DNA from: CAYRDK01 sp043819345
GTDB lineage: Bacteria > Omnitrophota > Gorgyraeia > Velamenicoccales > Velamenicoccaceae
Length of the DNA stretch: 19,250 bases
Reading direction: 5' to 3'
Assembly (NCBI GenBank): GCA_043819345.1
Contig: JBDREX010000021.1
Coordinates: 1-19,250 of the forward strand
In this document: in pieces, positions 1 to 7,586 of the stretch
Layout of the letters: each line of letters starts with the position of its first letter
How positions within the stretch are numbered: position 1 is the stretch's first letter
Position numbers and translations under genes: made by a program
Notes under the pieces: generated by a model
The model's input: the letters and a program-made list of their open reading frames with translations, nothing else
Database searches by the model: none
Told to the model about the DNA's origin: nothing

Positions 1-155
1 AAATCCTCTTTATACTCCCCGCGCAATCTTTCTTCCACCCCGAAATCAACATCCCATCCGGCAAACTGATGGCCTTTAAGCACATTGTCTTGCGCCCATG
101 CCATGCTCGTTGAAATAAATAAAAATAAAATAATTAAAATAAACTTTTTCTTCAT
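1..155 (-). CDS. Exported protein, N-terminal fragment (alginate-export-like outer-membrane barrel, probable)
   Basis: Only the first 51 codons are inside the window; the gene continues beyond position 1. The start at 155 follows a good ribosome binding site (AAGGGGATATT then ATG). The protein begins with a lysine-rich n-region, MKKKF, then a long hydrophobic stretch and a typical signal-peptidase site, AWA followed by QD at about residue 20. So it is exported through Sec. The mature start, with the pattern FGVEERLRGEYKED, resembles the first beta-strand of alginate-export-type outer-membrane barrels, where an aromatic or charged ER-R-EY-D pattern is common. That family call rests on about 30 mature residues and is tentative. 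It follows the ModE-like gene by about 30 bases with no visible terminator between them, so it may be the last gene of the formate operon. Confidence 0.6.
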   Translation of the reverse strand, partial: MKKKFILIILFLFISTSMAWAQDNVLKGHQFAGWDVDFGVEERLRGEYKED

Positions 156-186
156 AATATCCCCTTAGCTAACAAACATCATTTCC

Positions 187-519
187 CTATTGATGAAAAA
201 TTGTTTTGTATCTCTCATTCACAAACTCTTCAACTTCTTTTTCCATATTTTCAAATTTATTTAATAGATCTTTCGCGTATTTTGTCAGGACAGCACCTCC
301 TCCATCTTTGCCCCCTTTAACCCTAATAAGCAAAGGTTGTCCGATCCTCTTTTCTATGGAAACCACATAGCTCCACGCGCGTCGATAAGACATATTCATT
401 TTTTTAGCCGCCTTATTAATAGAACCCGTCTCTTCAATGCTTTTTAAAATCGTCGTCTTTCCCACCCCAAAAACTAATTCTCCTTTCTCTTCAAGCCAAA
501 CTTTAGACTTTACTTCCAT
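187..519 (-). CDS. ModE-type winged-helix DNA-binding protein without molybdate-binding domain
   Basis: A 110-residue protein matching the N-terminal DNA-binding domain of ModE, the molybdate-responsive regulator. An N-terminal strand (KVWLEEKGELVFG) is followed by the helix-turn-helix with ILKSIEETGSINKAAKKMNMSY, the ISxAA-K-MxMSYRRAW-type core, and a wing with a glycine-rich GGKDGGGAVLT loop typical of the family. The C-terminal molybdate-binding (TOBE/molbindin) domains of full-length ModE are absent, so it may not sense molybdate directly. The open frame extends upstream to 639, but the ATG at 519 (or 522) sits behind AAGGAG, and the longer N-terminus overlaps mobB and looks non-native. 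The gene overlaps the 3' end of mobB by 17 bases, which implies translational coupling. Its position beside Mo-cofactor genes supports a role in Mo or formate-dehydrogenase gene control; the targets are unknown. Confidence 0.82.
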   Translation of the reverse strand: MEVKSKVWLEEKGELVFGVGKTTILKSIEETGSINKAAKKMNMSYRRAWSYVVSIEKRIGQPLLIRVKGGKDGGGAVLTKYAKDLLNKFENMEKEVEEFVNERYKTIFHQ

Positions 520-1081
520 CATGCTCTCCTTCGTTTTCCAGGCCGCGCAAAGCCAGACATAAAACAGTATCGTTATGCAAAAATGGCATATCGCTTGACG
601 AAAAAAAATAGGGCTTTTCCTGCAAAAAACCACCTTCAAAAATCTCTTTCGCCGACTCTTTCCAAGGCTTATCTTTTCCTATAATAAATACTGCCAAATC
701 TGGATGAAGATATTTCAGTACGCTAGTCCCCTCCACAATCAAGCCCTTGCTCCCATCAAACATATCCACAGCTTTTTGCCACCCTTGTTTGAGCCCTTCT
801 TCTGTTTGAGCCTTCAGCCAAAAAACCTGCTTTGCTCCTGCTCTCTTAAAACGATATGTGTCTTTATCTTGTTGTAATAAGGTTTTTTCATCCGCCACAA
901 TATAAAACGCTGAATCCAACTTATCGCAGGCGCCGCAATTTTTATGTATCGGACAACTTAGGCCTTTGTGCATAAACGTCACCTTCAGGCAAGACCATCC
1001 TTTTAGCTGCCCAAGCAACTCCTCAACAAAAGTCGTTTTACCTACGCCACTATGTGTTCCTGATACCGTAATAATCCTCAT
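503..1081 (-). CDS. mobB: Molybdopterin-guanine dinucleotide biosynthesis protein B-like GTPase
   Basis: This 192-residue P-loop protein opens with IITVSGTHSGVGKTTFVEELL; the Walker A motif is GTHSGVGKT at residues 8-16. Further on it has the MobB hallmark DTYRFKRAGA at about 74-83. MobB binds GTP and assists MobA in forming or delivering the guanine dinucleotide form of molybdenum cofactor in the cytoplasm, the form used by formate dehydrogenases of the DMSO-reductase family. Residues 43-52 hold a C-x5-C-x2-C cluster with a histidine inside it (CPIHKNCGAC). I do not recall this from the Escherichia coli protein, and it looks like a metal site. The C-terminal part (EVLKYLHPDLAVFIIG-like and a DMPFLHND segment) is less conserved. 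The start at 1081 is preceded by GGTGG at 7 bases. The gene follows fdhA and overlaps the ModE-like gene. Confidence 0.83.
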   Translation of the reverse strand: MRIITVSGTHSGVGKTTFVEELLGQLKGWSCLKVTFMHKGLSCPIHKNCGACDKLDSAFYIVADEKTLLQQDKDTYRFKRAGAKQVFWLKAQTEEGLKQGWQKAVDMFDGSKGLIVEGTSVLKYLHPDLAVFIIGKDKPWKESAKEIFEGGFLQEKPYFFSSSDMPFLHNDTVLCLALRGLENEGEHDGSKV

Positions 1082-1126
1082 GTATCAACCACCAACCCTT
1101 CATCTACTCTATTAAAATACCTTCAC

Positions 1127-1161
1127 AATGGGAAGGGGTTTTTCAGAAACCCCTTCCCATT
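1127..1161. terminator. Perfect 15-bp hairpin between fdhA and mobB
   Basis: Arms at 1127-1141 and 1147-1161 are perfect inverted repeats (AATGGGAAGGGGTTT and its complement) around a 5-base loop. Read on the plus strand the stem is followed by a T run (ATTTTTG). Read on the minus strand, the direction of the genes, it is followed by GTGAAGG with no T run. It could partly terminate or protect the 3' end of the fdhA message, or stop antisense transcription. Confidence 0.6.
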
Positions 1162-1167
1162 TTTGTC

Positions 1168-3861
1168 TCAAGGCTTTTCAATTTTAGCGGCACACACCTT
1201 ATATTCAGCTGTCCGCGTAATATTATCAAACGCGCTATTGGTCAGGAAATTTGTTGAAGACTCCGGATAATGGAAAGGCATCCATAATCTCCCGGGCTTC
1301 ACCTTCTCTCCTACACACGCCTTAACCACCAATTCACCGCGGCGCGTCATAACTTTAATCTTTTCTCCGTCTTTTATACCGATCTTCTGCGCGTCACTTT
1401 TATTCACTTCACAAAAATTCTCCGGAGCCTTTTGTAAGCTGCCAGCTGAACGCAAAGTCATTGTGCCGACATTATAATGGTACAAAATCCTGCCTGTGGT
1501 CAAATAAAACGGATACGCTTTGTCCGGTTCTTCAGCGGGTGGACGATAATCCAACGCGAAAAACTTTCCTTTTCCATGCGTAAAATTGCCCGCGTGCAAA
1601 AATTTTGTCCCGCAATGGTCAAAATCAAAACAAGGCCACTGCAAGCCAACCTTTTCTATCCGCTCATAATTTATCCCTCCAAAAATAGGAGACAAAGACG
1701 CCAGCTCATCCCAAATTTGAGAAGGATGCTTATAATCCATTTTGTCATAACCAGCCTCTTTGGCAATAGCGCAAAGAATTTTCCAATCCGGCCTGGAATC
1801 GCCAACCGGCTCAATAGCTTGCCTGACCCTTTGCACGCGGCGTTCCGTATTAGTAAACGTTCCATCTTTCTCCGCATAGCTGGAGGCAGCAAACACAACA
1901 TCGGCCACCTTGGCCGTTTCACACAGAAAAATATCCTGAACAATGAGCAATTCCAGGTTTTTAAAAGCTTTCTCAACCAAGTGCCTATCCGGCTCACTCA
2001 TCAAATGATCTTCACCCATAATAAACAAGGCTTTTATCTCGCCTTCGGCAGCTTTCTCAATCATATCCGTGATCGTATAACCAATCTTTGCCGGAACCTC
2101 TGCTCCATAGGCCTTAGAAAACTTTTCATTCACAGCCGGATCATCTACCTTTTGATAACCGGGAAACACATTCGGCAAAGCGCCCATATCGCAGCCGCCC
2201 TGAACATTATTTTGCCCACGCATCGGGTTAACACCCGTGCTCGCGCGGCCTATATGGCCTGTCAACATAGCAAGGTTTGCCGTAGAACGCACATTGTCGG
2301 TCCCACAAATATGTTCTGTCAACCCCAGTGTATAAAAAATCCCTGCCTTTGGAGCCTTAGCATACATACGCGCGGCTTTTTTAATATCTTCCGCCGGCAC
2401 AAGACAAAGTTCGGCTGCCCGCTCAGGTGTCCATTTCAATGCCATTTCTTTGAGCTTCTCAAAACCTTCTGTCCGGTTTTCAACAAACTCTTTAGCATAA
2501 AGATCTTCTGTGATAATCGTGTTCATCATAGCGTTCATAAGAGGAACGTCTGTGCCTGGCCGGATAGGTAAAAAAACATCCGCGTGCCCTGCCAGCCATG
2601 TCTTTCTTGGATCCACCACAATCAACTTCGCTCCCCGGCGCCTGGCCTTTTTCATCTCCATGCCTATGACCGGATGTGCTTCTGTCGGATTAGCGCCAAT
2701 AATAAACAAGAGGTCCGTATCAGCGATTTCTTCGATCGAATTTGTCATAGCGCCACTACCGAAAGACATCGCCAAGCCTGCAACTGTAGGCGCGTGGCAC
2801 GTACGAGCACACTGATCAACATGAGGAGAACTAAAAACAGCGCGAGCTAACTTTTGCATCAGGTAATTTTCTTCATTCGTGCAGCGACAGGAAGAAACAA
2901 ACGCTAAACTCTCCGGGCCGTATTTTTCTTTAATTTCTAATAACTTTTTTGTCGCAAAACCAATCGCTTCCGTCCATTCCACTTCCGTTAACTTGCCATC
3001 CTTCTTCATCAACGGCTTTTTCAAACGGTCGGGATGCTGGATGAAATCATGCGCGAAACGGCCCTTTGTGCAAAGATTCCCCTTGTTAGGAACATAGCCT
3101 ATCTCGGAAGTGATCTTAACAATCTCGCCTTTCTCATTAACATTGATGTCAAAAGTACAACCCACGCCACAATAAGGGCAAGTTGTGGTCACCTTTTTAA
3201 AATCATAATTTCTGCCTTTACCTATCGCCATCTTTTCCGTTAACGCTCCGGTAGGACATGTGGAAACACACTGGCCGCAAAGCTCACATGTCGTATCTAG
3301 TAAAGAATCTTCATAGGCAGGCGCTATCTGCGTTCTGAAACCTCGGTTACAAAAATCAATCGCCTGGGCGCCAACAACTTCATCACAAATGCGCACACAA
3401 CGGCCGCAAAGAATACATTTGGCCGGATCACGATGGATTATTTTATTAATATCGTTAACTGGATTGAAAGGATGAATATGCCCTTTAAACCTGGCCACAT
3501 CCGCGCCATACTCATAGGCATAACGCTGTAACTTACAGTCACCATTAGCTTCACACGATATACAATCTATCGGATGGTCGCTTAACAAGAGCTCCAGAAG
3601 AATTTTACGATTTTTTCGTAACTCTTCGGAATCCGTAATAATCTCCATACCCTCTTTAATCACCGTATGACAAGAAGGCAGAAACCCCCTCATGCCTTTA
3701 ACCTCAACTATGCACAAACGGCAAGCACCAAACGGCTCCAGCCTCGGGTCATTGCACAAATGCGGGATAGAAAAACCGGCTTGTTTAGCAGCCTTTAAAA
3801 TTGTATCACCAGGAGCTGCGATCACTCGTTTACCATTAATAAAAGCAATAATTTCTTTCAT
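1168..3861 (-). CDS. fdhA: Formate dehydrogenase, catalytic molybdopterin/iron-sulfur subunit (Cys form, cytoplasmic)
   Basis: An 897-residue catalytic subunit oxidising formate to CO2 (or the reverse). The N-terminus is built like the NuoG/HydA electron wire: a [2Fe-2S] ferredoxin domain (C36, C47, C50, C64), a His-Cys cluster motif (H96, C100, C103, C109), then two [4Fe-4S] clusters (C149/152/155/159 and C192/195/198/202). The molybdopterin part starts with its own [4Fe-4S] motif CPYCGVGC (C228, C231, C235, C264). The active-site metal ligand is C355 in ARTCHAPTVAGL, encoded TGC at 2797-2799, so this is the cysteine rather than selenocysteine form; H356 follows as in the family. The C-terminal domain (about 780-890) is the dinucleotide-binding fold with TTGRILYHYNVGTMT. 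There is no Tat signal, so it is cytoplasmic. Its start shares one base with the hydB-like stop (TAATG), preceded by GGAGG. NuoE- and NuoF-type partners make it NAD-linked. Confidence 0.96.
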   Translation of the reverse strand: MKEIIAFINGKRVIAAPGDTILKAAKQAGFSIPHLCNDPRLEPFGACRLCIVEVKGMRGFLPSCHTVIKEGMEIITDSEELRKNRKILLELLLSDHPIDCISCEANGDCKLQRYAYEYGADVARFKGHIHPFNPVNDINKIIHRDPAKCILCGRCVRICDEVVGAQAIDFCNRGFRTQIAPAYEDSLLDTTCELCGQCVSTCPTGALTEKMAIGKGRNYDFKKVTTTCPYCGVGCTFDINVNEKGEIVKITSEIGYVPNKGNLCTKGRFAHDFIQHPDRLKKPLMKKDGKLTEVEWTEAIGFATKKLLEIKEKYGPESLAFVSSCRCTNEENYLMQKLARAVFSSPHVDQCARTCHAPTVAGLAMSFGSGAMTNSIEEIADTDLLFIIGANPTEAHPVIGMEMKKARRRGAKLIVVDPRKTWLAGHADVFLPIRPGTDVPLMNAMMNTIITEDLYAKEFVENRTEGFEKLKEMALKWTPERAAELCLVPAEDIKKAARMYAKAPKAGIFYTLGLTEHICGTDNVRSTANLAMLTGHIGRASTGVNPMRGQNNVQGGCDMGALPNVFPGYQKVDDPAVNEKFSKAYGAEVPAKIGYTITDMIEKAAEGEIKALFIMGEDHLMSEPDRHLVEKAFKNLELLIVQDIFLCETAKVADVVFAASSYAEKDGTFTNTERRVQRVRQAIEPVGDSRPDWKILCAIAKEAGYDKMDYKHPSQIWDELASLSPIFGGINYERIEKVGLQWPCFDFDHCGTKFLHAGNFTHGKGKFFALDYRPPAEEPDKAYPFYLTTGRILYHYNVGTMTLRSAGSLQKAPENFCEVNKSDAQKIGIKDGEKIKVMTRRGELVVKACVGEKVKPGRLWMPFHYPESSTNFLTNSAFDNITRTAEYKVCAAKIEKP

Positions 3862-5708
3862 TATTTGACCTCCGTAGCTACAGGAATACTATTAGCATCA
3901 GCCACAATAATAGCCTTGGTGGGGCATTTTCCTAAACAAGCACCGCACCGTATGCATTTGTTATCTTGAATAAATGCCGCAACACCTTTGGTCGCCCCCT
4001 CTATCGCGTTCGACGGACAAGCCTTAAGGCATAAACCACACATCTTACATTTTTCCGCTACAACCTTATAACGGATAAGGTTTTTACAAACCTTGGCCGG
4101 GCACCGCTTTTCCTTTATATGCGCCAGATACTCATCCCTGAAATATTTAAGCGTGCTCAACACAGGATTTGGCGCTGTCTTACCCAGTCCGCAGAGAGCT
4201 GCAGCCTTCACATGCACAGCCAACTCCTCTAATAAAACCAAGTCCTTTTCCGTACCATCACCGGAACAAATACGAGTCAGAATTTCCAACATCCGCCTGG
4301 TGCCGATACGGCAGGGCACGCATTTGCCGCAAGACTCACTTTGGATAAAATCCATGAAATAACGTGCGATGTCCACCATGCACGTATCTTCATCCATAAC
4401 AACACAACCGCCGGAACCGATAATAGCGCCAGCCTCTATCAATGAATCGTAATCAACAGGTGTATCTAAAAGTGTGCTATCCAAACAACCACCGGAAGGC
4501 CCACCCATCTGCACAGCCTTAAATTTTTTGCCTCCCGCTATTCCACCTCCAATTTCAAAAACAATTTCTTTTAGAGTGATCCCCATGGGGACTTCTATAA
4601 GGCCTGTATTGACCACTTTACCGGTCAAAGCAAATATCTTTGTGCCCTTACTTTTCTCCGTACCTGTTTCAGCAAACTTTTTGCCGCCTTCTAAAATAAT
4701 CAATGGAACATTTGCGAACGTTTCCACATTATTGATATTAGTGGGCTTACCCCATAAGCCTTTTTGCGCTGGAAACGGCGGCCGGGGCCGAGGCATACCG
4801 CGCTTTCCTTCAATAGACGCCATGAGAGCAGTCTCTTCTCCGCAAACAAACGCGCCGGAACCTTTTTTTATTTTAATCTGGCAATCAAAACCACTGCCTA
4901 AGATATTCTTTCCTAAATACCCTTTCTTCTGTGCCTGTTGAATAGCCTTCTCTAGCCTTTCAACAGCAAGGGGATATTCGCTGCGCACATAAATATAAGC
5001 TTCTTTAGCGCCAATAGCAAAAGAACCGATGATCATCCCTTCAAGGACTGAATGCGGATCGCTCTCCAGTAAACTCCTATCCATAAAAGCGCCCGGATCA
5101 CCCTCATCCGCGTTACAAATCATATATTTCATATCGCCGGCAGCATCACGGCAAAGCCCCCACTTCAAACCCGTGAGAAAACCCCCGCCGCCACGCCCAC
5201 GCAATCCAGATGCTTCGACTTCGGAAATAATCGCATCCGGCGACATCTTTAAAGCCTTAGTTAATGCTTGATAACCTCCAGTTTCTAAATAACCATCGAT
5301 CGTCTCCGGATTTATATATCCACAGCGATTAAGAATCTGTTTCTTTTGCTTAACCAGAAATGGTAAATTTTCATACGTCTCTAGGCCTTCATAAAGCTTG
5401 CTCCCTTTGATCTCCGACTGCGCTACAACCAGCTTTTTAACAACTTTTCCATTCTTAACGTGTTCATCAAAAATAGTTACAACGTCCTTAGGAGTAACCT
5501 GCCCATATGTCACCCTGCTTTCACCCGGCAACACAACATCCAGCAACACCTCTTTTGAACACATGCCGATACAACCGGTCTCAATAATCTCAGCATTAAC
5601 CTTTTGGCGTTCGATTTCATTTTTTACGGCATCCAACACAGCAAGAGCGCCCGCGGCCCTGCCGCAAGTCGCCATGCCAATAAATATTTTGATTTTTTTG
5701 TTACTCAT
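3861..5708 (-). CDS. HydB/NuoF-like NADH-, FMN- and iron-sulfur subunit of NAD-linked (probably bifurcating) formate dehydrogenase
   Basis: A 615-residue diaphorase subunit. Order of domains: an N-terminal thioredoxin-like [2Fe-2S] module (C15, C46, C50 visible); the NuoF core with the NADH/FMN motifs GLRGRGGGGF (168-177) and CNADEGDPGAF (198-208); and the [4Fe-4S] motif SCGKCVPCR (C460, C463, C466) with its fourth ligand C506. An extra CPAKVC motif (C536, C541) follows, then a C-terminal two-cluster ferredoxin (C554/557/560/564 and C585/588/591/595). This full-length layout is that of HydB from HydABC-type bifurcating hydrogenases rather than of complex I NuoF. It exchanges electrons with NAD and probably ferredoxin, and connects to FdhA. 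In the N-terminal module, the position five residues before C15 is Ile rather than the usual Cys. The start at 5708 has AAAAGGAG. It lies 21 bases after the nuoE-like gene and is fused by TAATG to fdhA, so the subunits are co-translated. Confidence 0.93.
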   Translation of the reverse strand: MSNKKIKIFIGMATCGRAAGALAVLDAVKNEIERQKVNAEIIETGCIGMCSKEVLLDVVLPGESRVTYGQVTPKDVVTIFDEHVKNGKVVKKLVVAQSEIKGSKLYEGLETYENLPFLVKQKKQILNRCGYINPETIDGYLETGGYQALTKALKMSPDAIISEVEASGLRGRGGGGFLTGLKWGLCRDAAGDMKYMICNADEGDPGAFMDRSLLESDPHSVLEGMIIGSFAIGAKEAYIYVRSEYPLAVERLEKAIQQAQKKGYLGKNILGSGFDCQIKIKKGSGAFVCGEETALMASIEGKRGMPRPRPPFPAQKGLWGKPTNINNVETFANVPLIILEGGKKFAETGTEKSKGTKIFALTGKVVNTGLIEVPMGITLKEIVFEIGGGIAGGKKFKAVQMGGPSGGCLDSTLLDTPVDYDSLIEAGAIIGSGGCVVMDEDTCMVDIARYFMDFIQSESCGKCVPCRIGTRRMLEILTRICSGDGTEKDLVLLEELAVHVKAAALCGLGKTAPNPVLSTLKYFRDEYLAHIKEKRCPAKVCKNLIRYKVVAEKCKMCGLCLKACPSNAIEGATKGVAAFIQDNKCIRCGACLGKCPTKAIIVADANSIPVATEVK

Positions 5709-5729
5709 GATGCTCCTTTTCTTAAAAAA

Positions 5730-6182
5730 TTACTTATTATTAAGAATTTTATCTATCATATCCGGGGTTACATGCCCATAGACGTCTTTATTAACCGTAA
5801 TAACCGGCGCTAAACCGCAAGCCCCCATGCAAGCGATTTTTTCAAGAGTATACTTCTTATCCGGGGTGGTTTCGCCGGCTTTAATATGTAATAATTCCTC
5901 TATTTTAGCCAAGTTACGAGCAGCCCCTCTAACATGACAAGCCGTGCCGCAACAGACCCTAATAATATTCTTACCTCGAGGACGCAAGTAAAATTGCGAA
6001 TAAAAAGTAATAACACCAAACAAGCGGCTTTCATTAATCCCACAAATCTCTGAAACACATTTCACGGCATCTCTAGGCACATAGCCAAAATCTTCCTGTA
6101 TGTCCTGGAGTATAGCCATAATAGAATCTTTCGCTCCGGCATACTTACTGACAATCTTTTTTGTTTTCTCAATAAAATCCAT
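5730..6182 (-). CDS. HydC/NuoE-like [2Fe-2S] subunit
   Basis: A 150-residue thioredoxin-like ferredoxin of the NuoE/HydC family. The helical N-terminus includes the usual ILQDIQEDFGYVPRDAV segment, and VITFYSQFYLRPRGK follows at about 58-71. The [2Fe-2S] ligands are C77 and C82 (C-x4-C in RVCCGTACHVRGA) and C118 and C122 (C-x3-C in ACMGAC). In NuoEF and HydBC pairs this subunit binds the diaphorase subunit and takes part in electron flow to or from FMN. The start at 6182 has a strong ribosome binding site (AAGGAGG, 5 bases from ATG). The gene sits directly before the HydB-like gene, the standard order. Length is normal for the family. Confidence 0.94.
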   Translation of the reverse strand: MDFIEKTKKIVSKYAGAKDSIMAILQDIQEDFGYVPRDAVKCVSEICGINESRLFGVITFYSQFYLRPRGKNIIRVCCGTACHVRGAARNLAKIEELLHIKAGETTPDKKYTLEKIACMGACGLAPVITVNKDVYGHVTPDMIDKILNNK

Positions 6183-6239
6183 GCAGCCTCCTTCAGTCCA
6201 GAATTAATAAACTTGTAAATAATCCACCCATGCATCTTT

Positions 6240-6827
6240 TTAAATCTTCGCAAAATCTCCAGAGGTATTAATATTCTCAAATGAATCCTGAAATTCATCA
6301 TTATCCATTAAATCCAAATAATGGACATCTATGCTTTTTAAAAAACTTCTTATCGAATAATCTCGGCCATTGTGGCTCAAAAAATACGAAAGCTTATCTT
6401 TTAGGCACTCTTTATAGACCGCGTGGAGCGGTTCAATACGGCCATTTCTTCGAGGGACAATAGCATCACAATCCCTATGTTCAAAATCTTTCAATAACCG
6501 CCGGATTAACTCGCCACTCAAAAAAGGCATATCACAGGCCGCAAAAAAACCAGCCTCATTTTTCATACAGGATAGCCCTGTATGTATGCCACCTAATGGC
6601 CCGGCACCCTTAATAATATCCCTAACGACCGTAACCCCGTCAAAAAAATAACAGCGCTTTTCATTCGTAACAATAAGAATTTCAGAGAACAATTCCTTCA
6701 AAACCTGAATGCTCTTTTGCAATATCGGCATCCCATTAACTATTAAACCGGCCTTATCCAAGCCACCCATCCTCTTACTTTCTCCACCAGCCAGGATAAC
6801 CGCTGAAAAATTCCTTATTTCGGGCAT
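6240..6827 (-). CDS. mobA: Molybdenum cofactor guanylyltransferase
   Basis: MobA joins GMP from GTP to molybdopterin to make the guanine dinucleotide cofactor used by formate dehydrogenase. The 195-residue protein has the nucleotidyltransferase signature LAGGESKRMGGLDKA at 12-26 (the L-A-G-G-x-S-x-R-M-G-x-D-K pattern), GAGPLGGIHTGL at 74-85, the metal-binding DMPF at 99-102, and the family C-terminal pattern FENINTSGD. Length is normal. It lies 17 bases after the DUF2490-type gene and 57 bases before the nuoE-like gene, so it is probably expressed with the dehydrogenase it serves. The ribosome binding site is weak (AGAAAG). The other Mo-cofactor genes (moaA to moeA, fdhD) are not in the window. 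Confidence 0.95.
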   Translation of the reverse strand: MPEIRNFSAVILAGGESKRMGGLDKAGLIVNGMPILQKSIQVLKELFSEILIVTNEKRCYFFDGVTVVRDIIKGAGPLGGIHTGLSCMKNEAGFFAACDMPFLSGELIRRLLKDFEHRDCDAIVPRRNGRIEPLHAVYKECLKDKLSYFLSHNGRDYSIRSFLKSIDVHYLDLMDNDEFQDSFENINTSGDFAKI

Positions 6828-6844
6828 TAATACTTTCTGTTAAT

Positions 6845-7510
6845 TTAGAAATTAACGCTGACGTTTGTGCCTAAAACCTGGTTAGTTACCCACTTATTGG
6901 AAGAACCGACACGGCTCAATTCAGCACGATAGTAAACCCCAAGAGTAAGATAATCGCTAATCTTTTTAGTGGCTCCCAGAGTTATCCAATCCAGATTGGC
7001 TTTATTAAGCTCAAAATCATAATAGACCTCATTTGAAACATAAGGCGTAAACGCAAAACCCCCTATTTTGGCCGGATAAGCGAACCTCAGAAGATTACGA
7101 TAAACCCACCTATTTGGCGCGTTTTGGTAATAGCGCCTCTCAATTTTATTCGCGTCAGATATATCAAATCCTCCCAACGTTATCTTAGGAACAGCTATCA
7201 TTTCAATGTATTGGATATTATTGTTATCCCATTCGCCATCAGCTTTATTCTGAATAAACCGGTAAGCCAAAGCTAAATCAAGATTCTTATGGGCATGAAA
7301 AGTCGACCCCACCCTCATATGATAATAATAGAAGTTGCCCATATCATCCTTGTAACGAAACTCCGGAGTAAAAAATACATCAAATTGATCATTCAGTTTA
7401 TGTTTAAAGGCAAATTCGCTGTAATATTTATTATCCCCTTCAGCGAATACAATCCCTCCCATAAAAAGGGCCATTATCAAGCCCAATACAACTTTCATTG
7501 ATACTCTCAT
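6845..7510 (-). CDS. DUF2490-like outer-membrane beta-barrel protein
   Basis: A 221-residue exported protein. The open frame reaches 7540, but the ATG at 7510 follows GGAGAAGG and gives a proper signal peptide (MRVSMKVVLGLIMALFMGGIVFA, cleavage before EG). The mature part consists of alternating hydrophobic and polar strands rich in Tyr, Phe, Asn and Arg (for example FTPEFRYKDDMGNFYYYHMR, RRYYQNAPNRWVYRNLLR, TLGVYYRAELSR) and ends in a terminal aromatic residue (VSVNF), the usual barrel-assembly signal. The RYRNLLR-type segment and overall length fit the DUF2490 family, whose function is unknown. It lies between the formate-type transporter and mobA in what looks like one operon, so it might be a pore for the substrate; that is inference from position only. 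Confidence 0.8.
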   Translation of the reverse strand: MRVSMKVVLGLIMALFMGGIVFAEGDNKYYSEFAFKHKLNDQFDVFFTPEFRYKDDMGNFYYYHMRVGSTFHAHKNLDLALAYRFIQNKADGEWDNNNIQYIEMIAVPKITLGGFDISDANKIERRYYQNAPNRWVYRNLLRFAYPAKIGGFAFTPYVSNEVYYDFELNKANLDWITLGATKKISDYLTLGVYYRAELSRVGSSNKWVTNQVLGTNVSVNF

Positions 7511-7586
7511 AACACCTTCTCCTTCAATTGTTGACTTCATTTCTTATTTTAATAATTCCGGCTATACCGGCATCCAAAAAACAATC

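Noticed and set aside
520..639. N-terminal extension of the ModE-like protein up to 639
   Set aside because: The extra 40 residues lie inside mobB, are unlike ModE, and a good ribosome binding site (AAGGAG) stands before the internal ATG pair at 519-522.
1477..2571. Long plus-strand open frame (364 codons) across the fdhA gene
   Set aside because: It is antisense to the strongly supported fdhA reading frame, its translation shows no recognisable domain, and it lacks a ribosome binding site. It is a shadow of fdhA codon bias.
2797..2799. Possible selenocysteine codon at the formate dehydrogenase active site
   Set aside because: The codon on the minus strand is TGC (cysteine), the frame is open throughout, and no in-frame TGA was needed.
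4474..4941. Plus-strand open frame of 155 codons opposite the HydB-like gene
   Set aside because: Proline- and serine-rich translation typical of antisense reading; the opposite frame carries clear NuoF/HydB motifs.
7558..7570. CCGG-CTATA-CCGG hairpin between the transporter and the DUF2490-type gene as a terminator
   Set aside because: The stem is only 4 bp and no T run follows on the minus strand; it is too weak to call.
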